Shown: in pieces, positions 52,823 to 62,695 of the stretch
How the letters are laid out: every line of letters begins with the position of its first letter
Position numbering within the stretch: position 1 is the first letter of the stretch
Assembly (NCBI GenBank): GCA_019925095.2
Contig: CM034398.1
Location: forward strand, 11,485,001-11,549,000
DNA length: 64,000 nucleotides
Direction: 5' to 3'
Source: Dendrolimus kikuchii
Lineage: Eukaryota > Arthropoda > Insecta > Lepidoptera > Lasiocampidae
Made by a program: the position numbers and the translations under genes
The notes under the pieces: generated by a model
Told to the model about the DNA's origin: nothing
Seen by the model: only the letters and a program-made list of their open reading frames with translations
Databases searched by the model: none

Positions 52823-53126
52823 GGTAGCGTAATGGCTAGCGCACGCGTCCCTAACTCAAAGGTCGTGGATTCGATCCTAGCCAGAACGCATGCACCACTT
52901 TGGCAGTTTTCTGACCTAATGTGCATATTGTTACAATTACCTCGTGCTAACAACGTTGAAGGAAAACATCGTGATGCAACCTGCACATCGACATCACCGA
53001 TGTGTCAAACCTGCCAAGCCGCCTTGGACAAGCGTGGTGGGTATACTGTCCGTTCCACCTGTAATGGGAGGCCCGAGCCCATCAGTGGGACGTTTATGGG
53101 CTGTTATTATTATTATATTATATATT
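52823..53126 (+). mobile_element. tRNA-derived SINE, best copy
   Basis: A box TAGCGTAATGG (52825-52835) and B box GGATTCGATCC (52867-52877), 32 bp apart, as in a tRNA-like head. Body: ttggcagttttctgacctaa, atgcaacctgcacatcgaca, tgggaggcccgagcccatca; tail of TTA/TAT repeats. It is a pol III retroposon rather than a tRNA gene, since the head does not fold with proper stems and the body continues. 53125-53215 is an opposite-strand fragment of the same family. Confidence 0.8.
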
Positions 53127-53628
53127 ATCCCGGTATGCAAGTTTCGTCACGACGACGTGTGGTAATCGCAACAATGTGCACATTAGGTCAGAAAACTGCC
53201 TAAGCCAGGCTGCTTTTCCGGTCTGTCTGTGAAGATTTCTACTTATTGCAATCAGAGTTGGATAATGTTAATGCTATATTAATGATGACTTGGGTATTTT
53301 ACAGAAAATCAACTGAGACGCTTTTTTCATTGGACAAAATGTCATATCTTCCTTAATTTTATATGAGAATACTGGCATATGATGATAGGACGTCACAATT
53401 TTAACGAGTCAAATAGGGTATTGATTATTATTGTTTAAACTATAATTCATATTATTTCTAATAACGAACATTTTGAAAGTAAGATGATGACAAGATATTT
53501 TAACACCTGCTCTTTTATATGAACACTATTTTAGAATTTATATCCGTCAAATACCCAATTTATACTTTTACTCAAATCTATATTTCTCATCACTTTGTAT
53601 TAAATACATAGTTACAACGACAAAACAA

Positions 53629-54067
53629 TCTAATATATAAAATTCTCGTATCACAGTGTTAGTTACCATACTCCTCCGAAACGGCTTGACCGATTCTCAT
53701 GAAATTTTGTGTGCATACTGGGTAGGTCTGAGAATCGGACATCTATTTTTCATCCCCCTAAATGTTAAGGGTAGTCCACCCCTAATTTTTTTTTAAATTT
53801 TAGATTTTTAGATTAGATTATATTTTTCTTTTTTTTTTAGGATACAGCATTAAAAATACATACAACTCTAAATTTATACATACAACTATCAATCGATCAG
53901 TTATAGTATAGTACCATTGTTACCTCTCACCCAGCGAACGTCACGGAGTAGGGATGAGTGGGTTCCCGGATGGTTTAGATCCACAATTAGAACCGGTAGG
54001 TGGCGCTGAGATCGGGTTCTGGAATTTTATTTTTTAACGGCAGGACAACGTCTGCCGGGGCCGCTAG
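53629..54067 (+). mobile_element. Helitron with Hel-E 3' end and other 5' end (439 bp)
   Basis: A|TCTAATATATAAAATTCTCG at 53629 and cggcaggacaacgtctgccg then gggccgCTAG|T at 54067. The first half (acggcttgaccgattctcat) is not Hel-E, the second (ggtaggtggcgctgagatcg) is. Non-coding. Confidence 0.82.
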
Positions 54068-54086
54068 TATCAATATAAATCCGTTT

Positions 54087-54402
54087 ATCCGTGTAGGGGC
54101 GGAGAAAGAATACTAATTCATGCGGCCGGGCGGCCTGTCGTAAGAGACGATAAGACAACCCACAGCCGGGTGGTATACCTAGGACATTTGCCCGTCTAGA
54201 TGGCTGTCACCCCATCACAGATCTAGAGCATGCCGCCATAACAACATTGAGTTGCGTTCTGGTCTTCCGGTATCAGTGGCCAAGTTTCCGTTACCTCGAG
54301 TAGCAGGTAGAGGAAGCACATTGGTTACACTTTTGGTGTTTCAAATTTCCATAAGCGACGGTAATCACTTTCCATCACAGTTGGGCCGTAAACCTATCTA
54401 CT
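54087..54402 (+). mobile_element. SL-1 SINE-like element, diverged copy
   Basis: atccgtgtaggggcggagaa, gcggccgggcggcctgtcgt, then more changes than in other copies; the A tail is replaced by gtaatcgggtaacg and a perfect inverted repeat (54416-54486). Confidence 0.7.
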
Positions 54403-54415
54403 GTAATCGGGTAAC

Positions 54416-54486
54416 GAAAACGTCTGATTACTTGTTTTTCTTTTCTTCTTTTAAGAATAGAAAAAAACAAGTAATCAGACGTTTTT
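54416..54486. repeat. Perfect inverted repeat, 23-bp arms
   Basis: aaaacgtctgattacttgtt on the left is exactly complementary to aacaagtaatcagacgtttt on the right around a pyrimidine-rich loop. Located where the SL-1 tail should be. Confidence 0.88.
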
Positions 54487-54825
54487 CGAAGCGCTTCCTT
54501 TTGTCGCTGGTTACTCCATTGATTGTTCCTGCGTGTGTTTGTAAATAAATTACGGGCAAATTGATTAGACAATGCACTATTGTTTACATCAGATTTATAG
54601 GTATTGTCTAAACATTCCACCGTGGCTAAATGCAAATGCCTTTCTACAATCTAAAGCTGATTTTGTAATATACCAGAATTATAAACAGATCATAAAATTA
54701 ATATACCTATTGTTAGCGAGACTTCATTCGTTGTATTTATTTTTAGCTTTAACATCTATACATATATAGGTACATATAAATAAATAAAATTGAGTTGTCT
54801 GCTTTTAATGTCAAAATAACAGCTT

Positions 54826-55107
54826 TTTACTAAATGCACATGAAATTATATACGGTACTTATATCAAAAAACCTTTTTTCTTATTGTCTGTCTGTCTGTT
54901 TGTTTCGGCAAATCTCTAAAACGGTTGGACCGATTTTGACGAGATTTTCACTGCCAGATGGCTGGTGATATAAGGAGTAACTTTGCCTATTTTTATTATA
55001 GAAAAAAATATTGAAATGCCCACACGCACACCGCCGCTGTTGATGCATCGGAAGGCAAATTTAATTTAATTAAATTTCATGCGGATGAAATCGCATGTAA
55101 CAGCTAG
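54826..55107 (+). mobile_element. Hel-C Helitron-like element
   Basis: ttttactaaatgcacatgaa, tgtctgtctgtctgtttgtt, gagattttcactgccagatg; 3' end gcggatgaaatcgcatgtaacagCTAG|T at 55107. Non-coding. Confidence 0.65.
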
Positions 55108-55272
55108 TTTTGAAAATGTTGATTGTGTTTAGAGAAATAATTATTCTCTTCGGAGTCTGGGGTTCCCTAATTTTCTTTTCTTGTTTTATTCTCATCGATC
55201 ACGATCGATGTTTATTCTCCACTCTGAGCTAATTTCTCTGTTATGTTACCTGCCTCATCTGGGATAATTAGT

Positions 55273-55779
55273 GATCGTTTCACGTACTTACATGTAGCGA
55301 CGGGTTTAATGCGTTATTTGTGATGCGACATTCTTTAAAGAAGTTAAACATTAAGAAATAACTCATGTATATACATTAATGTAGCTAATCATTAACGGCC
55401 TTATTTTTAACGCTATAAACAAAATGCATTTGGCGATAGTCACTAACATTATCTCAGATGGAGCAGGGACATTGTAATAAAGATTTTCGTCGGTTTTTAA
55501 ATGTATGACGTGTATTTGAAAACAAAATCATAATAAAATAAAATAAAACGTCAAAATCTTCAAACCGTTATGCTGCGGCCGCACCTGCGTTTGTTTTAAA
55601 GATTTAGACTGGCCGAATGAGTCTAATTTAAAGCGTTATGAAATAAAGCCGTTAACGCATAGCCACATTAGTGTATACATACACATATACATACGTTATC
55701 TGTCAATATTTAACGTCATTAACAATGTCGCATCTCATACTACGCATTAAACCCATCGTCATATCTACGTGAAACGGTC
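55273..55779. mobile_element. Palindromic DNA element, about 507 bp
   Basis: Left gatcgtttcacgtacttaca and right (reverse complement) gaccgtttcacgtagatatg, then gacgggtttaatgcgtt / gatgggtttaatgcgta and tgatgcgacatt / gagatgcgacatt: arms of about 150 bp with 20-30 percent mismatch. Half copies at 37345 and 42095. 55780-58180 beyond it holds no gene; AT-rich with a CAG-like run near 57272. Confidence 0.65.
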
Positions 55780-58179
55780 TATATCTGAAACACTATCGTG
55801 GATGAAGAAGCACCTTTAAATATGAAAGACTTTTTACTGAGTTCAACGATTTTGTACTAAGTGTACTTAGTATAAATTTCACTCGAAAATATAATTTCTT
55901 AATATATTCATAACAAGATAATTAATCTTTATATTTTAAATTACTTGTTATTATTTAATACAACTTTCCTTTTAAATGATCTAGACACATTCGTTTAAAA
56001 CTACGATAGAAATTTGAATATTTGACATTCATATCTGATAACGGTAGATTTATTTTTCTAAACATATACACATTTGGGAAAAGGCATAATATTAGAAATA
56101 AAGCTTCAAGGAAAATGCTTCTTTCAATCTAAAAAGGAATTCACTACATTTAATTGTGGATGAATACCTGGAATATTATATGCACTCAGCAGCTGGCTAC
56201 CGGGATCGCAGCGCGCACGTGTTTAATACCAAATATGGCAGAGGCGTAAGCGTGTCACAGCACAGCGCCTGCAATCGGTACTGGATGGAGGAGAGTCTTT
56301 GCGAACGAATCGAATTCTCTCGCCCCTCTACGAAAAACACGATACAGCGCCTTAAAAAGTAAAAGTGGTCGATCCCGAAGGCGCGGCCACCACAACCGTG
56401 ACTTTAGTCTGTTGTTACTTGGTCTGATTCTAATATCAAGGTGCGTGAACGCCAATCGTGATATACGTATACTTTGTGGCTCTAATACCGGGTATGTCAA
56501 GGTCTTAACCATTTTTTTTTGTCCTCGCAAGTTAATAATTATGTTAAGACTGAAATACGTAAATCGGCAATAATTGCACATTTTAATGCACGCATATATT
56601 CACTTGAATTAACAGAGATAAAACAATCTCGAATGATTGATTAAAGTCATATATTAAAATCATTAGTTTTGGATCAGCCTCCACGCAAAAGTGAACAGAC
56701 AAATGAATCTGTAGTCGGTAGGTAATTAAATACTATAATAGTACTTGCAATGCGCCTGTGTTCGCACAAATGCCGCAATAATAATAGCCTAAGGTTCCCA
56801 AGCTATACACAATCAAAGGTTTTTGTCCTCTACCAATACATTGATATAGTATAAAGTTAGATATACCTATTTAAACTGTGAGAGTCGTACGAAACATGAA
56901 CACAACATGAAATATCGGAAATATTAGATCAAATTCCACACAAATAGACCGTAACTTCAAATTTGGTCGTAGTATTAATTTACTATTTCGCTATTGCTAA
57001 ACTGAGAGTTGCAAGTTACAGAGAACGCTAAAATAAAATAAATAAAGTCACGCATATTTCATTATAATATGTAGATTAGAAAATTTAAACCAAAATATGG
57101 TAATGCTAAGATACCCGCATTTTATTCAAACGACATTGGTCCGAAGTTTGACTAGAAAGCAAGAACCGTTTAGGCAGTTTTTGTAATTGATACACATATA
57201 AGTATTTTTGATAAATCAGACGCATCTAATTTCAATGACGTGATTCGAATCCTGGTCCGGAAGCAAGGAAGCAGCAACAACAGCAACAGCAACTTAAGCT
57301 GGTGCGTAAGTGGTGCACACTTACGCACTTTTCTAAAGTAATTTAGGTACATAATGTTTCAATTATGACAATGAAGTAAAACATTGCAAGGGGGTTTGTA
57401 CATCAAAATTATTAATTATTTTTTTTTACTTTATTGTCCAATACGCTTACATTCATCTAAATTAAATCACATTTGACTGTGGCAGAGAAAGCTCGTGGAT
57501 TTATTCGTGCTGCAGAGAGTCGTGTAGAATAGATTAGGTTATGACAATAGTGCCATTTAAAACAATGAATTTACAGTATTAAATTACACAGTATTAAAGT
57601 AATATCAAAAATAGGAGCAGAGACGAAGAATTGTTATAATCATTCAAGTGTTTAGTTCTGATTTGATAATAAAAGCGGAATTATCATCTTTCTAGTATAT
57701 GGTTCTGTTTTAGTCCCAGGTTTGTACATCTGAGTGTGATGGTCCGCTTTGTGGATCAATATAGATATCTTTCAGATTATATTTGATCGATTTATGGTTA
57801 TTTTTGTGGATCGATTGAAGGTCCTCTGGGAGATCATTTACAATGGTTGGTGTCATATATTCCTCGAGCCTTGTCCGGTGTCCCATGCATGTTATTATAT
57901 TTAGGAATAATATATTTATATGCGACAGATATCGGTCGCATGTTATTAGGTCTAGTCTTCTTAACTAATAGTTCTGGTTTATTACATTCAGTTAGTAATA
58001 AAAACTTAACCTTGTCTAATATACTCATAACATTGCAATATTTGAATAATTCTTTATAATTGTCTTTGTGTTTAGATTTAATATTCTTGGGTAATATAGT
58101 TTTTAATAAACGTAACTGAAGTTTGTATATATCTATTAAAGCTGCAGGATGTTTATGAGCTGATATTATTCTAGGTACT

Positions 58180-58265
58180 GTAAAAGCGAAAAGCGCATCG
58201 AAATCGGCCCAGTAATTTTTACGTGAATCTCGAACAAAGGGCTAAGAAATCTAAAAAAAATGCAT
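58180..58265 (-). mobile_element. Hel-D Helitron fragment
   Basis: gcgcatcgaaatcggcccag, taatttttacgtgaatctcg and ctaagaaatct are the 5' third of Hel-D. It abuts an R1-like sequence at about 58266. Confidence 0.6.
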
Positions 58266-60270
58266 CGTGTACATCATCGATCAGGAAGCGGGAAACCGCC
58301 TCCATGATCAACTTTTGGTCGGTAGAGTTCGAAAACCCTGCAGCCGGCATTCACACGGTGGAGGCGATTCGATCGCAGCTGTTGGAATGGATCTCGCGGA
58401 AACGCGGGACCCTGACCTTCAGAATGACGCAGATACTTACCGGGCACGGGTGCTTCGGTAAGTATCTGCATCAGATTGCGGGCTGTCTCTGCCTTCACCT
58501 GAGTGCCACGAATGTGGCGCGCTTGATACGGCGTTTCATACGCTAGTCAAGTGCGCAGCATGGGCGCCGCAGAGGTTTGAACTCGAGACGCTAGTAGGAC
58601 CGATCGATTCGCTCCACAACTTGGTGAAAGTCATGCTGCACAGCGACGATTGGTGGGGGGGCGGCGGTCGATTTCTGCGAGACGGTAATGTCTCAAAAGG
58701 AAGCCGCAGATCGAGAAAGGGAGAGAAGGGTAAGTGCGCGTATAGACACGCCTCCACATGGCGCCGGCGTCAGCCGGGAGCTCGGAGGCGCAGATACGCG
58801 CATGACTTCCCTCCCTAGGATAATACCGCTTCAGGGGCCCTCATGCATCAAGGGAGCAGAGGAGTCTTCAGCCCTGTCGTCGAAGTGAGTTAGCTCTTCC
58901 AGGGGCTTTCTCAGGCACTTATTGCGCTAGGATCGGTGTGAGCGTAACTACGTTCTAAGTCTCATGCCTTTCCTGCCATAAGCGCGGGGCATCGGAGGAA
59001 GGTGGTTTTAGTGGGTATTAGCCATTTGGGCTCGAGTCTCCACACAAGCCGGTTGATTACTGTTTGGATTGCCCCTTCTGGGAATGCCTCCATGATCGAC
59101 TATGGTCTAATCCCTTGCAAAGGACAGCTAGGAAGAACCTGATGGATACCATGGCAATGGGTAAGGGGGTATCTCTGTTCTGGGTCAAAGCACACGCCGA
59201 GGTGAAGGAAAACGATAGAGCGGATGCTCTGGCGAAAGCCGCTGCTCGAACCCTAAAGGTAAAGCCCCACTATGACAGGTGTCCGGTCTCATTTGTCAAG
59301 AGGATGATCCGAATGGAGACCCTTGACAAGTGGAACCGGCGCTTTAGGGACGAACCAACTGCATCCGTAACTAAGTTTTTCTTCCCGGACCCGGAATGTG
59401 CCTATAAAATCATCAGGAGAGTCGGAGTCACGAGCCTGACGACCCAGATATTCACGGGCCACGGAGGGTTCTCCGAATATTTGAATCGCTTCAAATTGAA
59501 GGAGGACCCATCGTGTGTCTGTGAACCCGGAGTACCAGAGACCCCCTTGCACGTAGTGTTTGAGTGCCCCCTCTTTGCCGTCGAGCGGTACAACGCGGAA
59601 CAAACCCTGCGCGTGGACATTAAGAAAGAGAACATCCAAGAACTCTTAGGTAAAAGACTGCTGGAGGGATTCGTAGAATTCGCGACACTTGTGGTCCGAA
59701 AGGTGTTAAAGAGAAATAAGTCAACAAGTAACGCTATCGGCATATAGTAAATATATGTATAAATAGCGTTAATATAAATAGTAGTAAGAAAAAATGTACA
59801 TTCCTAAAAACAGTCAAAGAAAAGTAGTTAAGGTGTAGAATTAAATAATAAATAGAGAATAGAAGAACTGTAAAACATATATATGTATAGATATATATGA
59901 GCAGTACTAGTACATAAGATTAGGTAATATATAAGAGTTAATGTACAACATAAAATATATAAATAAAAAAAAAAATCTGTATGCTAGTATAATAAATAAA
60001 TGTAATAGAAAGTAAGTTTTTGAAAAGAAAGAAAAATGAAAGAAAAAACAAAAAAGAGAGAAATAATAAAAATAAAAGACTTCCCCCCCCCCCCCCTTAT
60101 TTTTCCAAAACATTAGAATCAGATTAAAATAGACAAGAAAAAGAAAATCTCTGTCTTGCAAAATGACGGAGGAGATTGGCGATAAAAAAAAAAAAAAAAA
60201 AAAACAAAAATCCCTTGCAAAGGACCCGGTATTGTGCGTAAATACCATTTCCCCCGCCTGAAAAAAAAAA
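58266..60270 (+). pseudogene. R1-clade retrotransposon ORF2 end and 3' UTR, interrupted
   Basis: Reads FENPAAGIHTVEAIRSQLLE, RGTLTFRMTQILTGHGCFGK then YLHQIAG; after a shift PECHECGALDTAFHTLVKCA, AWAPQRFELETLVGPIDSLH, NLVKVMLHSDDWWGG and, shifted again, VMSQKEAADRERERR. The CHEC-x7-H-x4-C knuckle is the classical ORF2 end of R1/I-type non-LTR elements. The long 3' UTR (from about 58880) is split by 59126-60208 and resumes at 60226, ending cccccgcctgaaaaaaaaaa. 5'-truncated and frameshifted. Confidence 0.8.
59126..60208 (+). pseudogene. Non-LTR element with RNase H and zinc knuckle, 17-bp target duplication
   Basis: An open frame to the stop at 59745-59747 reads KNLMDTMAMGKGVSLFWVKA, HAEVKENDRADALAKAAART (end of RNase H: H-x6-N-x2-A-D-x-L-A), QIFTGHGGFSEYLNRFKLKE, CVCEPGVPETPLHVVFECPL (C-x-C ... 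H-x4-C knuckle) and a basic tail. RNase H in ORF2 points to the R1/I/LOA group. The 3' UTR has A-rich and C15 tracts (60083-60097) and ends in a long A tail. aatcccttgcaaaggac at 59109-59125 recurs at 60209-60225. 5'-truncated, but its frame is intact and it is the youngest large insertion here. Confidence 0.88.
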
Positions 60271-60339
60271 CACAACGACGTGTTGTATATGACTACGTAG
60301 GTATTTGTTAGTGAATTAAAAACACGCGATTGCAGCGCC

Positions 60340-60555
60340 AACCACTAATTCGTCTATTCCAAGTAAACGACGTCTTTTAAACTTATCCAAATTGTTGATT
60401 AAGGTTATAAAACAGCCTTATGTCGAATTTCATTCATATACGTTCAGTAGTTTCCAAAAAGGATGAGATCGCAGCGCCAAGTTTTTGGCTATTTTCGTCT
60501 ATCCCACGGAAATGACGTCATTTATCGGGATAAAACGTATCGTAAGCTACGCCCT
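60340..60555. mobile_element. Helitron-like remnant
   Basis: gcgattgcagcgccaaccac, gatgagatcgcagcgccaag and tttatcgggataaaacgtat recall internal Hel-E and Hel-A blocks. No termini are visible. Confidence 0.35.
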
Positions 60556-60636
60556 GGGATATGAGCGAACTCTATGACGAGTTTAATTTAAATTTGTTCA
60601 GTTCAATTTTCACACTACGAAGCCAGATATATGGAC

Positions 60637-60760
60637 GGTTACTATACTATACATTCGCTTGCTTTACCATCTTTAGAAATTTGACATTACTTGTATGGAA
60701 GATATGTCAAATTTTATCTGGTGGTAAGGCAAATGAACCTTTAACAAGATACAGGAACCG
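60637..60760. mobile_element. Palindromic MITE, related to 9450-9589
   Basis: gctttaccatctttagaaat / attttatctggtggtaaggc pair around ttgacattacttgtatggaa. Outer ends cggttactatac and (reverse complement) cggttcctgtat agree partly. 60761-61337 holds nothing else. Confidence 0.55.
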
Positions 60761-61337
60761 ACGAATAGTCGTTTTCTTTATGACAAATCTTGTATTTAGT
60801 ATTAACTAGTATTATATTATACCTGCACAAACTTTGGTTCCAAATATTAGGAAACAAGCATTCCATCCCAAGTATTCTCTAGGATCCTAAACCTGTACGG
60901 TCCGACTTTTAAAGAAAACTCGAACCGAGAGCTGAACACCGATCGATACTAGGATTATTTCTAAAATTTAAAGTTCCTTGAGCGCAAGATATGTCTCACT
61001 TGTGGGTAAAATCCCATACGAGGATATCCAGAAATGATCTAAAGTCACCGACATAGCCGTAGGGTACAGGCTGATTAAGGAAAATAAAGGTCCGGGATAT
61101 GCAGCAGAAACTTGGAGACACCTACATTCACCTATAATTTACACAATCAAACGAAAGAAGGTGGATTTGTGCATAAATGATCTCACAATAAGGAATGCAG
61201 AGAGTGCGATACCGTACGGAGAGGTATGAAGTAAAAGTAGATATGCAAAACCCGGGGTCTGAACGAATAATAATAAAGACATACCACCTACTAAAAACGT
61301 AATTCTTAAAGATTCTTAATCCTAAAGACCTCAAAAT

Positions 61338-61498
61338 CAGGGCCGTTTTACCCGTGGGTGCAAAAAGTCAGTGGCACCCGGGCGCGCAAACCGATCGCCT
61401 CAAACGTACACTTAGGACAGACGAATGACCATCAACATTTCTTAAGATGTTTGTGGAACCCTAAATATGGTGCATCCAGTATGGTTAAGACGGCCCTG
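61338..61498. mobile_element. hAT-type MITE, 161 bp, perfect 8-bp target duplication
   Basis: Ends CAGGGCCGTTTTACC and, reverse complement, CAGGGCCGTCTTAACC. ctcaaaat stands on both sides (61330-61337 and 61499-61506). Terminal CAGGG and 8-bp duplications are typical of hAT transposons. No transposase; must be mobilised in trans. Confidence 0.9.
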
Positions 61499-61696
61499 CT
61501 CAAAATACTTAGGAGTAAGTACACATCTATAGGGTCACACTTCATTCTTCTCTTGATATTTACCATTTTATTATACATATTTTTATTTAATATTTTGGTT
61601 TGATGATTTCGAAGGTTTTTTTATGTAATCTTTATGAATTCTACTTTTACACATTAAATAATCAGCACCCTAACAATCCTAGGAACCCAACCCTTT

Positions 61697-62345
61697 TTAT
61701 TTTTGACAACGCTGGGGGAATGCATTTGCGTATATCCTCGGGCCCCGGGGGGTGCGACCAAGGGGTATGTGGGACTCCCGGCTGCTGGTGTTGCACATAC
61801 GCTTCAACGTTATAGCTTGCAAGCACCAACCGCCAGACTACCCACTAACCCTTCCACCGTCCCTCCGCATCATAATGAGGCGCCACGGGACCGTAACCAT
61901 GGGTATAGCTGCCGTGACACCTCGATGCCAGCCGACAAGGAGGGGTGTCCCTGCGAATAGAACACCCCATGGCACTGGGTGTGGCTCGTCGGGAGGGTCC
62001 CGCGACCCCCCCCCCCCCTTCCCGTCCCGTCCCACTATGTTATAGGGAGGAGACGAGTAAAGCGCCGCCTGTGAACCCCTATTCGCCGTCTGCGACAGGG
62101 GTCCGCCTGCTCATCCTTCTCCCTTATTCTTTCGGCAACCTCCTACTGAGACATAACCTCCTCGCAGAAGGAGCCACTAGCCAATTCTTCTCGCTGTGTA
62201 GCATTTGGTCGACCACGCTGGACAGCGAGAGATCCCTACCGATGATTGACATCAGGTCATGTCGTTGGGGTCCCCAAGCGGCACATACTTTCAGCGTATG
62301 GCGCGCCGTGTCGACTGGCGCGCTGAAAGCAACCCAACACTAACA
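61697..62345 (-). pseudogene. R1-clade retrotransposon ORF2 end, minus strand
   Basis: Minus strand from 62330: VDTARHTLKVCAAWGPQRHD, LMSIIGRDLSLSSVVDQMLH, SEKNW, then one base shifted SFCEEVMSQ-stop-EVAERIREK. This aligns with LDTAFHTLVKCAAWAPQRFE ... MLHSDDWW ... FCETVMSQKEAADRE of the copy at 58266, so same clade. The GC-rich 3' UTR ends ccccagcgttgtcaaaaata at about 61697. A C14 tract lies at 62007-62020. Confidence 0.8.
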
Positions 62346-62695
62346 TCAATACATTTAAAAAAAATCGTGCGAATTAGACTTCAATTTTCAATCTTAAATT
62401 AAAAATTGAAAAAGACAACTTTATAAATTCGGTGTGTCTTTAAAAACTGTGCAAGGATCTAAGCTTTTATAGTAATACAAAAAAAGTTACTCAGAATAGG
62501 CCAATTATTGCTTTAACCGGCCTTCGAACAAACGTATTGAGGTAGGATTTTTCAAAGTTGAAAATTTGGTTCAAAAATTAAATTTGGTCTATTTTGTCTT
62601 TTTTGTGTTGATTAATATTAGAAAATGACGATATTCAATAAAAATAGTTATAATCTTGCATATAAACTAGAGATTTTTAATTTTTTTATAGATAA

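Noticed and set aside
52823..52895. tRNA gene
   Set aside because: A and B boxes are present, but the head does not close into good acceptor and anticodon stems and the repeat body continues, so it is a SINE.
57235..57265. B-box-like gattcgaatcc, and a similar one on minus at 11205-11235
   Set aside because: No matching A box or cloverleaf; probably remnants of tRNA-derived repeats or chance.
59907..60341. 144-aa minus frame rich in Phe and Leu
   Set aside because: Antisense of A- and C-tracts in the 3' UTR of a retrotransposon.
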